A DNA stretch of 8,612 bases, from the NCBI GenBank assembly GCA_026395775.1, contig JAPLYA010000040.1, positions 1 to 8,612 on the forward strand, read 5' to 3'. Made by a program: the position numbers and the translations under genes. The notes below the pieces were generated by a model. The model searched no databases. It was not told the DNA's origin and worked only from the letters and a program-made list of their open reading frames with translations. The DNA comes from Candidatus Pacearchaeota archaeon. Its GTDB lineage: Archaea; Nanobdellota; Nanobdellia; Pacearchaeales; GW2011-AR1. Below, in pieces: positions 1 through 6,773 of the stretch. Each line of letters opens with the position of its first letter. The first letter of the stretch is position 1.

Positions 1-120
1 GGAGCTCTGCCTCACGACAGGAAAACTTTCGTTTTCTAACTTTTAATTGGTATGCGGACCTTCCTCAAGAATCAGTTTTGAGATTTTTCAAAGCTCGCCA
101 GTTTAGTGGCAGATCCCCGG
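1..120 (-). ncRNA. rnpB: RNase P RNA, 5' part (truncated by window edge)
   Basis: This is the catalytic RNA of RNase P, which removes tRNA 5' leaders; only its 5' part is inside the window. On the minus strand, 66-49 reads GAGGAAGGTCCGCATACC, matching conserved region I (GAGGAA.GUCC, the P4 5' strand) of archaeal RNase P RNAs. Directly before it is a P3-like hairpin (CTCAA/TTGAG, 82-64). After it come two hairpins with GNRA tetraloops in the order expected for P8 and P9: GAAAAC-GAAA-GTTTTC (about 36-21) and CTGTC-GTGA-GGCAG (about 20-7). Conserved region V and the 3' end lie outside the window. The 5' end near 120 is inferred from a TATA-like box at 141-151 and could be off by about 20 nt. 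Confidence 0.82.
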
Positions 121-140
121 AGTCAGCTATCCAACTCGCC

Positions 141-151
141 TAATATTTAAA
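141..151 (-). promoter_or_regulatory. TATA-like box for RNase P RNA
   Basis: TTTAAATATTA on the minus strand lies about 25 nt before the likely RNase P RNA 5' end near 120. It is close to the TATA box of the divergent tspO gene (163-170), so the two promoters share one short intergenic stretch. Confidence 0.5.
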
Positions 152-162
152 GCTCGAAAGGC

Positions 163-170
163 TTTTTAAA
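163..170 (+). promoter_or_regulatory. TATA box of tspO (leaderless)
   Basis: TTTTTAAA is centred about 25 nt before the ATG at 192, with purine-rich CGAAAG just upstream as a possible BRE. There is no Shine-Dalgarno sequence, so transcription probably starts at or next to the start codon. This supports 192 as the true start. Confidence 0.6.
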
Positions 171-191
171 CCTTCTGAACTTCTTGTTTCT

Positions 192-689
192 ATGAAAGAG
201 AGAGTGAAGCAAGTGAAAGAAGTTAAGAAAAAATCAAAGATAAACTGGAAAGTTCTTATCTCTTGTTTTATTATAGTAGCAATTGTAGCTTTTTTAGGAA
301 GCACGTTCACAAGCCAGAATACAAATTCTCAATGGTATCAATCTATCAAGCCATCGATAACTCCTCCAAATTATGTTTTTCCGATTGTTTGGACAATTTT
401 ATTTATTTTAATCGCAATCTCACTATATCTTTCCTGGATAGATAGTAAAGATAAAACAAAAATAGTAGTTATATTCTCAGTAAATTTCTTGCTAAATATT
501 CTCTGGAGCATATTTTATTTTGGAATGCGAAATCCTCGAGTAGCTTTCATAGAAATAATCTTCCTGTGGTTGTCAATTTTCTGGATGTTAGTTGTGACAA
601 GAAAATTTAGCAAGAAAGCTTTCTGGTTATTAATTCCTTATTTTATCTGGGTAACATTTGCAGCTGTTTTGAATTTCTTGAGTATCTAG
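192..689 (+). CDS. tspO: TspO/MBR family membrane protein
   Basis: This is a tryptophan-rich sensory protein / translocator-protein homologue, an integral membrane protein. Family members bind porphyrins, haem or sterols, but the physiological role in archaea is unclear. At 165 aa it has the usual length and five predicted helices: about 19-39, 62-82, 92-111, 116-136 and 142-163. Family landmarks are WY at 48-49, KPSITPP at 53-59 leading to VFPIVW at 62-67, N102..W105 with P115 after it, and the C-terminal AAVLN at 157-161. The basic N-terminal extension (residues 1-17, ten Lys or Arg) is longer than usual and should be cytoplasmic. The start is supported by the TATA box 25 nt upstream. The gene stands alone, convergent with the TrmB gene, with stop codons about 10 nt apart. 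Confidence 0.9.
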   Translation: MKERVKQVKEVKKKSKINWKVLISCFIIVAIVAFLGSTFTSQNTNSQWYQSIKPSITPPNYVFPIVWTILFILIAISLYLSWIDSKDKTKIVVIFSVNFLLNILWSIFYFGMRNPRVAFIEIIFLWLSIFWMLVVTRKFSKKAFWLLIPYFIWVTFAAVLNFLSI

Positions 690-699
690 AATTGTTCTT

Positions 700-1440
700 C
701 TAAAGCTTTTTACTTGCAAATTTCCATATAAAATTAAAATAAATTTTAAATGAATCTGCTGTTTCTCTATTTTTTATGAGAATAGTAAACGGCTTGTTAA
801 TTCCCCCAGTAATTACTAACTTGTCTCCATAAACTATAAAAGGAACAGTAGAAGCAAATCCTTTTGGGAGGAATCTATGATTCTTTTCCTCTCCAAAAAC
901 TTTTATAAAATCTTCTGTATGAATATCAGAACTCCAAATAAGTCTCAGATCAATATTTTTTATAATCTTTTTTGATCTTTTAATCATATCTTTGAGATAT
1001 GCCCCCATAAATTCAATTGAAGTTCCTCTTGGCCCGAGCCAGAAACATTCTTTTATTTTTCCTCGAAGAGCATCAGCTATCATATCCTCTACAATTGCTT
1101 TCATTCCCGATGCACCTTCAAATTGCTGGACTGATATTTCTTCTTCTGGAACAGAAAAAAGGTGGTTTAATTCGGGGAGGACTCTTTCGGTTTCATTTTG
1201 TTTTTCTTTTAATATCTCAATAAGTCTCTCTGGATTTGAAGGCTTGTACATTCTCTTCCCCTTTTGATTAATATGGGAAACCAGCCCCTTCTCTGCAAGC
1301 TTTGTAAGGATATCATAGCATAGAGTTCTGAATAAACCGCATTTTTCTGAGATCTTTGTCGCTCCAGCCCCTTTTAGATTCAATAAAGTAATGTAGACCA
1401 GAGATTCATTGCTCGTCAACCCCGGGATTTCTTTTATCAT
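700..1440 (-). CDS. TrmB-family transcriptional regulator
   Basis: This 246-aa DNA-binding regulator is of the archaeal TrmB type. Residues about 8-68 form a winged helix-turn-helix: the 'LTSNESLVYITLLNL' helix, the recognition region around ISEKCGLFRTLCYDIL, and a basic wing GKRMYKPSNP at 61-70. A coiled-coil linker follows at about 70-95. Residues about 103-246 match the phospholipase-D-like effector domain of short TrmB proteins (the 'FEGASGMKAIVEDM' region and the later 'VYGDKLVI' strand). It lacks the extra C-terminal sugar-binding domain of full-length TrmB (about 340 aa), so its ligand is unknown. The ATG at 1440 is 26 nt after a TATA box, suggesting leaderless expression. A 19-bp palindrome next to that TATA box suggests autoregulation. 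A TrmB-family assignment is secure; a sugar target is not. Confidence 0.87.
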   Translation of the reverse strand: MIKEIPGLTSNESLVYITLLNLKGAGATKISEKCGLFRTLCYDILTKLAEKGLVSHINQKGKRMYKPSNPERLIEILKEKQNETERVLPELNHLFSVPEEEISVQQFEGASGMKAIVEDMIADALRGKIKECFWLGPRGTSIEFMGAYLKDMIKRSKKIIKNIDLRLIWSSDIHTEDFIKVFGEEKNHRFLPKGFASTVPFIVYGDKLVITGGINKPFTILIKNRETADSFKIYFNFIWKFASKKL

Positions 1441-1461
1441 GTTGTATAAAGCTTTTCAGAC

Positions 1462-1470
1462 TTTAAAAAT
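1462..1470 (-). promoter_or_regulatory. TATA box of the TrmB-family gene
   Basis: TTTTTAAAG on the minus strand is centred about 26 nt before the ATG at 1440, the same spacing as for other genes here. The palindrome at 1472-1490 starts 2 nt upstream of it, where the BRE would lie. Confidence 0.6.
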
Positions 1471-1471
1471 G

Positions 1472-1490
1472 TGTCGTTAAACTTACGACA
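1472..1490. promoter_or_regulatory. Palindromic putative operator (TGTCGT-N7-ACGACA)
   Basis: A 19-bp inverted repeat has perfect 6-bp arms, TGTCGT and ACGACA, around TTAACTT-like spacer TAAACTT. Its GC-containing arms stand out in an AT-rich intergenic region. It abuts the TATA box of the TrmB-family gene and lies upstream of the divergent 146-aa gene, so bound protein could block TBP/TFB on the regulator and also affect the other gene. Binding by this TrmB protein is inferred from position only. Confidence 0.5.
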
Positions 1491-1517
1491 TAATCTTAAA
1501 TACGCTTATTTATGTAA

Positions 1518-1531
1518 TTACTATATAGTAA
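1518..1531. promoter_or_regulatory. Perfect 14-bp palindrome over the probable TATA box of the 146-aa gene
   Basis: TTACTATATAGTAA is a perfect palindrome. Its core, CTATATAG (1521-1528), is centred about 27 nt before the ATG at 1552 and may serve as TATA box. An alternative TATA box, TTAAATAC (1495-1502), would give a leader of about 27 nt. A repressor binding the palindrome would compete with TBP. Confidence 0.45.
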
Positions 1532-1551
1532 CTAATAAAATAATAAACAAA

Positions 1552-1992
1552 ATGGCAATTGAAACAAAACTTGAACCTATAAGAGAAGCAGATAGAATGC
1601 TCTCCAATATTAGATCAAACGAAAGTCTTACTGAAGAAGAAAGAACAGCAGAAATGACTACTATGTTTGGTTTATTTAGAAAACTAGATAAAACCGGCAA
1701 AGACTTATTAATCGGAAGGCATCTTCACCCACTATTCTTTTCCTTTCTAAGAAGAAATGAAACACGATGCATTCGAACTCTTGCACTTTATCTCTCTCGG
1801 GATTATGAATTTGGTAGAGAGGAAGGTGCAGCTGTAATTTCTGCATTATCAAAAGGATATGCCCAGCAAATAGATCGAGATAGGGGGCGCGCCATACTCG
1901 ACTGCATTTTTGGTGTAGCAAAAACAGATTTATCGGGAGCTTTTGAATCTGCTTTAACCTTTGCAAGAAAGAGGGATCCTTCGGCAGTTTGA
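1552..1992 (+). CDS. Hypothetical protein, 146 aa, helical
   Basis: I do not recognise this protein. The frame is open from 1471 with a GTG, but that start would lie inside the operator-like palindrome and translate the promoter region. ATG at 1552, about 27 nt after the TATA-like CTATATAG, is the better start. The 146-aa product looks soluble and mostly alpha-helical, with no signal peptide or membrane segment. A charged, Glu-rich N-terminal helical region (residues 1-35) is followed by helices that include LHPLFFSFLRRNETRCIRTL (58-77) and IDRDRGRAILDCIFGVAKT (107-125). It has two cysteines (73 and 118) and no metal-binding or catalytic motif that I can name. The helical pairs could be a repeat-type fold, but that is a guess. 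It is divergent from the TrmB-family regulator, which may control it. Confidence 0.65.
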   Translation: MAIETKLEPIREADRMLSNIRSNESLTEEERTAEMTTMFGLFRKLDKTGKDLLIGRHLHPLFFSFLRRNETRCIRTLALYLSRDYEFGREEGAAVISALSKGYAQQIDRDRGRAILDCIFGVAKTDLSGAFESALTFARKRDPSAV

Positions 1993-2107
1993 TGTATAGA
2001 AAAGGTATATTCACTTGCTGATTATAGTAAGGGACGGTAAAGAAAAAAAATTGAGGTTTGAGGAACTTTCTTAGCGATGTTTCTTCTTATCTTTCTTAAA
2101 AACAACA

Positions 2108-2115
2108 TTTTTATA
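2108..2115 (+). promoter_or_regulatory. TATA box of the Ca2+-ATPase operon
   Basis: TTTTTATA is centred about 25 nt before the ATG at 2137. This fits leaderless transcription of the ATPase-nucleotidase pair. Confidence 0.6.
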
Positions 2116-2135
2116 CCTAATTTAACTTAATTAGG
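2116..2135. promoter_or_regulatory. Inverted repeat between TATA box and start codon of the ATPase gene
   Basis: CCTAATT and AATTAGG are perfect 7-bp arms around a 6-nt spacer, filling the gap between the TATA box and the ATG at 2137. A protein bound here would block RNA polymerase, so a repressor operator is plausible. The regulator is unknown. Confidence 0.4.
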
Positions 2136-2136
2136 C

Positions 2137-4743
2137 ATGGAATGGCATAGTGCGAGAAAAGAGGAGATAGTCAGAGAGCTAAACTCTAGTGTGAATGGCT
2201 TAAGTGAGTATGATTCTAGATTAAGATTAAAAAAATATGGAGAAAATGTAATATCAGAGATTTATAGATTAAATGCTTTCAAAATATTGGTAAAGCAGTT
2301 TAATTCTTTCCTAATCTATGTCTTGTTAATTGCAACAGTTGTCTCTCTACTAATCCAGCATTATATTGACGCAAGTGTAATCTTCGCAATTGTTCTGTTA
2401 AATGCGGGCCTAGGCTTTTTCCAACAGTATAAAGCAGAAAAAGCAATTATTCAACTAAGACAGCTTTTCATTCCTCAAACAAAAGTTTATCGCGATTCTA
2501 AATTAAGAATAATTAGTTCTAAGGAGATTGTTCCAGGGGATATTCTAATCTTCGAAGAAGGCGACAAAATAACAGCAGATTGTAGAATTCTGTCTAGTCA
2601 AAATCTCGAAATTAACGAAGCTATTTTAACAGGAGAGAGTTTAGCAGTGGAAAAACAGGATTTAATAATTAAGCAAGATGGTTTAATTTCAGAAAGACTA
2701 AACATGCTTTTTGCAGGAACAACAATTATTAGGGGCAATGTGAAAGCAATTGCTGTTTCAACAGGAATGCAAACAGAATTTGGCAGAATAGCCCTCAAGC
2801 TTCAAGAAATTCAGCTTCCAGAAACACCGATGCAGAGAAGACTAGATAGATTTGCAAAACAGGTTACTTTTATTGTTTTAATTCTTGCCGCAATAACCTT
2901 TTTTCTCGGTTTAGCAGCAGGCAGAGATAAAATCGAAATGTTCTTGACATCAATAGCTCTGCTAGTTTCAGCAATCCCAGAGGGATTGCCCGCAATAATA
3001 ACAGTTTCTCTAGCTCTCGCCACAAAAAAAATGCTGAAAGATAACATTCTAATAAGAAGATTGCCAGCAGCAGAAACCCTCGGAAGCGTTACAGTTATAT
3101 GCAGTGATAAAACAGGAACAATGACAGAAGAAAAAATGTTTGTCACAGATGCCTATTGCAATAATAAATTCTTCAGGAACACAAAACAAGGAGTTCTTTT
3201 TGGAAATAAGGTTGTAAACCTAGCAAAAGAAAAAGAGCTTTTTTCTCTAGTTAAAACAAGTATTCTTGCAAGCAATGCTCGATTCGAAGAAACTCAAGAC
3301 AATAAATTTCAGATTATTGGCGATCCAACAGAAGCTTCTTTCATTTCTTTCGCCCTGGAACTAGGCGTAGACAAGAAAATATTAACAGAAATAGAGCCAA
3401 GAATAAAGGAGATTTCTTTCTCTTCAGAAAGAAAAATGATGTCCATATTAAGAAAAAGCATAAGAAGGGACATGTTATATTCTAAGGGTTCGCCATCTTC
3501 CATAATTGAAAAATGTTCGTTTGAATTGCGAGGAGAAATAAAGAAACTAGATGATAAAAGAAAAACCGAGTTGTTTAGAATAGCTGAGGATTTAGAGAAA
3601 AAAGGTTTGAGAGTTCTAGCCTTCGCTTTTAAGACAACAACTTCTGATAAAAACCTCGAATCGGGTTTAATCTTCCTTGGTTTCCTCGGATTACTCGACC
3701 CCCCACGCCAAGAAATAAAACAAGCAATTCAGGAATGTAAAAATGCAGGAATAAAAGTAAAGATGATTACAGGAGACTCGCTCTTAACAGCGCGAACAAT
3801 CGCAAGCAAAATAGGAATAGATGGCAGGATTCTTGGGGGCAGAGAGCTGGATGAGATGTCAGATGAAGATTTGCTAGAGCAAATTGATGAAATTGCTGTT
3901 TTCGCAAGAACAGAGCCCCAGCAGAAACTCAGGATAGTTGAAATTCTCAAGCTAAAAGGAGAAGAAGTTGCAATTACAGGAGATGGAATAAATGATATTC
4001 TCGCTCTGAAAAAAGCAGACATAGGCATAGCAATGGGTAAAAGGGGCTCTGATATCGCCCGAGATGTAAGCGATATGGTCTTGTTAGATGATAATTTTTA
4101 TTCAATTGTTAAGGGAGTAGAACAGGGCAGAATTGTCTATGATAACAGTAAGAAAGCAACTAAATTCTTGCTAGCTTCAAACATCGGCGAGCTATTGATA
4201 ATAGCATTCTCAATTATCCTCGGCATGCCATTGCCACTAATTCCTTTGCAAATTCTTTGGATTAACTTAGTCTCAGACTCTCTCCCAGCTTTTGCTTTAA
4301 CTCGCGAGCAAGGCGAAGAAACAATGAAAAGCAAGCCAAGAAAAGAAGATTCTATTCTATCTGGGATATTCTCATCAATAGTTGTAACAGGAATTGTATC
4401 TTTGATTTGTTCTGCTATAATCTTTATCTATGGAACTAGAAACTTACCTTTAGAAACAACAAGAACAATGGTTATGTTCGCCTTGATTGGTTTTGAAATG
4501 TTTTTTGTATTTTCATGTCGTTCAGAAAAACCCATTTCCAGGCTGCCTAGAAATAATTACATCTGGTATGCTGTTCTAGCAATAATAATCTTGCAATTAA
4601 TCTTAATATTTACTCCTCTTGCTTCTGTATTTAGAGTTGTAAGTTTAAGCTTGACACAATGGTTGCTAGTTATAGCAGCAAGCTTGCCAGGTTTTGTTGT
4701 TTTCGAAATCTTTAAAATTATTAAATATAGAAGAGAAAAATGA
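2137..4743 (+). CDS. P-type Ca2+-transporting ATPase (P2-type, SERCA/PMCA-like)
   Basis: This 868-aa cation pump uses ATP, through a phospho-aspartate intermediate, to export Ca2+. The order is an N-terminal cation-ATPase domain (about 1-70), TM1-2, an actuator domain with TGES (165-168), TM3-4 with PEGLP (281-285), a phosphorylation domain with DKTGTMT (D324), a nucleotide-binding domain with KGSP (450-453), then DPPR (521-524), TGDS, the hinge TGDGIND (614-620), and TM5-10. Ca2+ ligands match SERCA: E282 in TM4 (E309), N682 and E685 in NIGE of TM5 (N768, E771), N710 and D714 in NLVSD of TM6 (N796, D800), and E787 in 'FEMFFVFSCRSE' of TM8 (E908). Both Ca2+ sites could therefore exist, whereas many prokaryotic homologues lack the TM8 acid. 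Ca2+ is the best call; Mn2+ or, less likely, Na+/K+ remain possible. The start is leaderless, 25 nt after the TATA box. The stop overlaps the next gene by 4 nt. Confidence 0.93.
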   Translation: MEWHSARKEEIVRELNSSVNGLSEYDSRLRLKKYGENVISEIYRLNAFKILVKQFNSFLIYVLLIATVVSLLIQHYIDASVIFAIVLLNAGLGFFQQYKAEKAIIQLRQLFIPQTKVYRDSKLRIISSKEIVPGDILIFEEGDKITADCRILSSQNLEINEAILTGESLAVEKQDLIIKQDGLISERLNMLFAGTTIIRGNVKAIAVSTGMQTEFGRIALKLQEIQLPETPMQRRLDRFAKQVTFIVLILAAITFFLGLAAGRDKIEMFLTSIALLVSAIPEGLPAIITVSLALATKKMLKDNILIRRLPAAETLGSVTVICSDKTGTMTEEKMFVTDAYCNNKFFRNTKQGVLFGNKVVNLAKEKELFSLVKTSILASNARFEETQDNKFQIIGDPTEASFISFALELGVDKKILTEIEPRIKEISFSSERKMMSILRKSIRRDMLYSKGSPSSIIEKCSFELRGEIKKLDDKRKTELFRIAEDLEKKGLRVLAFAFKTTTSDKNLESGLIFLGFLGLLDPPRQEIKQAIQECKNAGIKVKMITGDSLLTARTIASKIGIDGRILGGRELDEMSDEDLLEQIDEIAVFARTEPQQKLRIVEILKLKGEEVAITGDGINDILALKKADIGIAMGKRGSDIARDVSDMVLLDDNFYSIVKGVEQGRIVYDNSKKATKFLLASNIGELLIIAFSIILGMPLPLIPLQILWINLVSDSLPAFALTREQGEETMKSKPRKEDSILSGIFSSIVVTGIVSLICSAIIFIYGTRNLPLETTRTMVMFALIGFEMFFVFSCRSEKPISRLPRNNYIWYAVLAIIILQLILIFTPLASVFRVVSLSLTQWLLVIAASLPGFVVFEIFKIIKYRREK

Positions 4744-5351
4744 AAATTGCAGTAGACTTAGATGACACATTAGCAGATTCTGTAACTAGTTTTATAGATT
4801 TCTATAATCAAAAATACAAGCCAACATTAAAATATGAAGATTTTACTGCCTATACTCTAAACGAGATAAATGGGATGCCTAAAGAAGAAGAAAATAAGAT
4901 TCTTGAGGAGTTTGATAATAGTGAATATTATGATAAAATAAAACCACTAAAAGAAGCTATTGAAGCAATTAAAGAATTGAGTAAAAAACACGAGATAATT
5001 GTTGTTACTTCTAGGCCAGAAAAATTTGAAAAGAGAACAAGAATCTGGATTAACAAATATCTTCCAGAAATAAAAAATATTCTATTTGTAAGAAAAGTGT
5101 ATCATGAAATACCTAAAACAAAAGCAGAGGTTTGCAGAGAAATAAATGCAGAGGTTCTAATAGATGACAATCTTACTCATGCACACGATTGTGAAAAAGA
5201 AGGTATAAGATCGATATTAATTGATTATCCCTGGAATAGGGATAATATGCCTAATAGTAAATTGATACATAGGGTTAAATCATGGGCAGAAATAATTAAA
5301 ATAATAAACGAAATTGAAAAAGAATTAAATATAGAAAAAACTAGTTCTTAA
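4740..5351 (+). CDS. HAD-superfamily 5'(3')-deoxyribonucleotidase (NT5C-like)
   Basis: This 203-aa soluble HAD-fold phosphatase is closest in pattern to the 5'(3')-deoxyribonucleotidase (NT5C) family, which dephosphorylates (deoxy)nucleoside monophosphates. Motif I is DLDDT (6-10), with D6 as nucleophile and D8 as acid/base, followed by LADS as in that family. A small helical cap lies at about 15-70. Motif II is VVTSRPE (88-94; T90, S91), motif III Lys is K127 or K129 in KTKAE, and motif IV is LIDDN (140-144; D142, D143). The length is typical. ATG overlaps the ATPase stop as ATGA, so the two are probably co-transcribed and translationally coupled. The C-terminal coding end overlaps the convergent membrane-protein gene by 11 nt. 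The exact substrate cannot be read from the sequence. Confidence 0.85.
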   Translation: MKIAVDLDDTLADSVTSFIDFYNQKYKPTLKYEDFTAYTLNEINGMPKEEENKILEEFDNSEYYDKIKPLKEAIEAIKELSKKHEIIVVTSRPEKFEKRTRIWINKYLPEIKNILFVRKVYHEIPKTKAEVCREINAEVLIDDNLTHAHDCEKEGIRSILIDYPWNRDNMPNSKLIHRVKSWAEIIKIINEIEKELNIEKTSS

Positions 5352-5925
5352 TCTTAATAAAAACCCAAGCTAAAATTGCCCCGATAAAATCTGAGACTAA
5401 ATCTAGCATCGAGTTCATATAGCCCCCAATTCCTGTTTGAGGAACAAGAACAGTAACAGTAAACTCAACAATCTCATTCAAAGCTCCAACTCCCAATCCA
5501 GCCATAACAACAATAATCCCCAAGCCCCATCCAGATTTAATAGAATTTTTTAACAATGGCTTGAGAATTTCAAACATAACTAATGTAGCAACTCCGAATC
5601 CTATGATATGCACAAACTGATCATATCTAAATATACCATATACCGAAGAAATATTAATCAATATAAGTTCATATAACCTATTTCCAGCAACTCGCAAGCT
5701 TCCACCAGCCATATGCAAACTAGCCCAAATTAATAATCCCCAGAGAGAAGTATTTGAATAATTAACTTTCTTGTTAGTCAAAAGAATAACCGCAAAAAAG
5801 AAAATAATTACCCCAATGTAAATAATAAACTCATAATTTTTCTGTGATATGTAGAAATATGAAAAAAATAAAATAAGTAGGATTGCCACAATTAGCATTG
5901 GTATCTGGCTCTTTTTGATTATCAT
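5341..5925 (-). CDS. YjdF/DUF2238-like integral membrane protein
   Basis: This 194-aa multi-pass membrane protein has about six helices: roughly 8-26, 32-50, 60-75, 85-95 (weak), 107-122, 134-155 and 175-191. Conserved polar motifs inside the membrane match DUF2238/YjdF: SLHMAGG (69-75), RYDQFVHIIGF (100-110), LNEIVEF (149-155) and NSMLDLVSDFIGA (171-183). The intramembrane H71, D102, H106, E151, D175 and D179 suggest metal or proton handling, but no function is established for the family. The start is fixed by a TATA box (5946-5954) 25 nt before ATG. The 3' end overlaps the convergent nucleotidase gene by 11 nt, so the two transcripts must be antisense at their ends. Confidence 0.82.
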   Translation of the reverse strand: MIIKKSQIPMLIVAILLILFFSYFYISQKNYEFIIYIGVIIFFFAVILLTNKKVNYSNTSLWGLLIWASLHMAGGSLRVAGNRLYELILINISSVYGIFRYDQFVHIIGFGVATLVMFEILKPLLKNSIKSGWGLGIIVVMAGLGVGALNEIVEFTVTVLVPQTGIGGYMNSMLDLVSDFIGAILAWVFIKIKN

Positions 5926-5945
5926 AATTATGTAGAGAAAAATAA

Positions 5946-5954
5946 GTATAAAAC
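5946..5954 (-). promoter_or_regulatory. TATA box of the DUF2238-like gene
   Basis: GTTTTATAC on the minus strand is centred about 25 nt before the ATG at 5925. There is no ribosome binding site, so expression is probably leaderless. Confidence 0.6.
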
Positions 5955-5973
5955 TCTTTCTATTTGTATAATC

Positions 5974-6246
5974 TTATTTCATCTCTCCATTGAATGGGTC
6001 AAAAGCTCTTGCTATTTCTGTTAATCTAGAAACCGCGAGTCTAATTCTGCGGGATCTGTCTTCTAAATGGCATATATTGTAAACAATCAAATAATTCCCC
6101 GCAATTTCTCCAGAAGCCGCAACCATTTTCGGCAGTTTTACTCTTCTGACATATCCGTTTTTATCAATTGAAAATCCACTTCTTGAAAGAACTTTTTTAA
6201 GTTGGTCTAAATAACTATGAAAGCAATAAGCACTATTTTTTTCCAT
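5974..6246 (-). CDS. Hypothetical protein, 90 aa, downstream of 23S rRNA
   Basis: I do not recognise this small basic protein. The frame is open to an ATG at 6318, which would give 114 aa. The internal ATG at 6246 is preferred because a TATA box (6268-6275) lies 25 nt upstream, as for the other genes here. The 90-aa product starts with a helical stretch (MEKNSAYCFHSYLDQLKKVL). A beta-like part, GFSIDKNGYVRRVKLPKM (residues 23-40) and NYLIVYNICHL (51-61), follows. It ends with a basic helix, RSRRIRLAVSRLTEIARAF (64-82), which is nucleic-acid-binding in character but carries no named motif. It has no membrane segment. It lies about 100 nt after the 23S rRNA 3' end on the same strand, so it could also be reached by rRNA read-through. 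Confidence 0.62.
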   Translation of the reverse strand: MEKNSAYCFHSYLDQLKKVLSRSGFSIDKNGYVRRVKLPKMVAASGEIAGNYLIVYNICHLEDRSRRIRLAVSRLTEIARAFDPFNGEMK

Positions 6247-6267
6247 ATTTTCAATAAATTTTAGTGG

Positions 6268-6275
6268 TTTAAATA
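6268..6275 (-). promoter_or_regulatory. TATA box of the 90-aa gene
   Basis: TATTTAAA on the minus strand is centred about 25 nt before the ATG at 6246. It lies inside the longer open frame that starts at 6318, which argues for the shorter protein. Confidence 0.55.
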
Positions 6276-6773
6276 GATTATTATACTCTAGAATAAGAAT
6301 AAATTTCAAAATGGGCAAGTAGGATTTCCATGTTTATTTGATACGAAAATGAGGCTTTTAGTAGTTGCGGGCTGAAATTCTCGTTGCCTTAAATCTTACA
6401 CCCCAACTCTATCAACATCCTGTTTCTGGATGGCCTTTGTTGAGTCGTTTTGCGGATGGCTTCAAGCTTAGATGCATTCAGCTCTTATCCATACAGTGCG
6501 TAGCTGCGCAGCTCCCTCGTAAGGACTGCTATACCAGAGGCACCTGACTCTAGTTCCTCTCGTACTATAGAATCATTCCACTCACTCAACCACACGCCTA
6601 GTAGATATCATACATACTGTCTCACGTATACTTAATCAAAGCTTATGTTTTTGCTTTGTATGGACTATACCTTCATCTTAAATCTCATCAGAGTTTAAGA
6701 GATTCGCGTCTTACCCATTCTTTGCAAGAATGAGTCCAGCACTTAAGTGCTAAGTCTCTACGGGGATAAATTG

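Noticed and set aside
94..140. tRNA-like stretch on the plus strand (GCTCGCC followed by AGTTTAGTGGCAGA).
   Set aside because: It looks like a tRNA 5' half with D-arm, but there is no T-arm (GGTTCGA-like) and no closing acceptor stem; the two CTCGCC copies are direct, not inverted. The RNase P RNA on the other strand explains it better.
1471..1551. Upstream GTG extension of the 146-aa protein.
   Set aside because: It would begin inside the operator-like palindrome and cross both TATA candidates. The ATG at 1552 fits the leaderless spacing seen elsewhere.
1993..2136. Possible small RNA between the 146-aa gene and the ATPase gene.
   Set aside because: I saw no box C/D pair, H/ACA fold or strong hairpin here; only an A-run (about 2042-2050), a T-rich stretch that may act as terminator, and the ATPase promoter.
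2811..4334. Minus-strand frames inside the ATPase gene.
   Set aside because: They are antisense to a long gene with all P-type ATPase motifs, Ser/Ile-rich as expected of shadow frames, and lack promoters.
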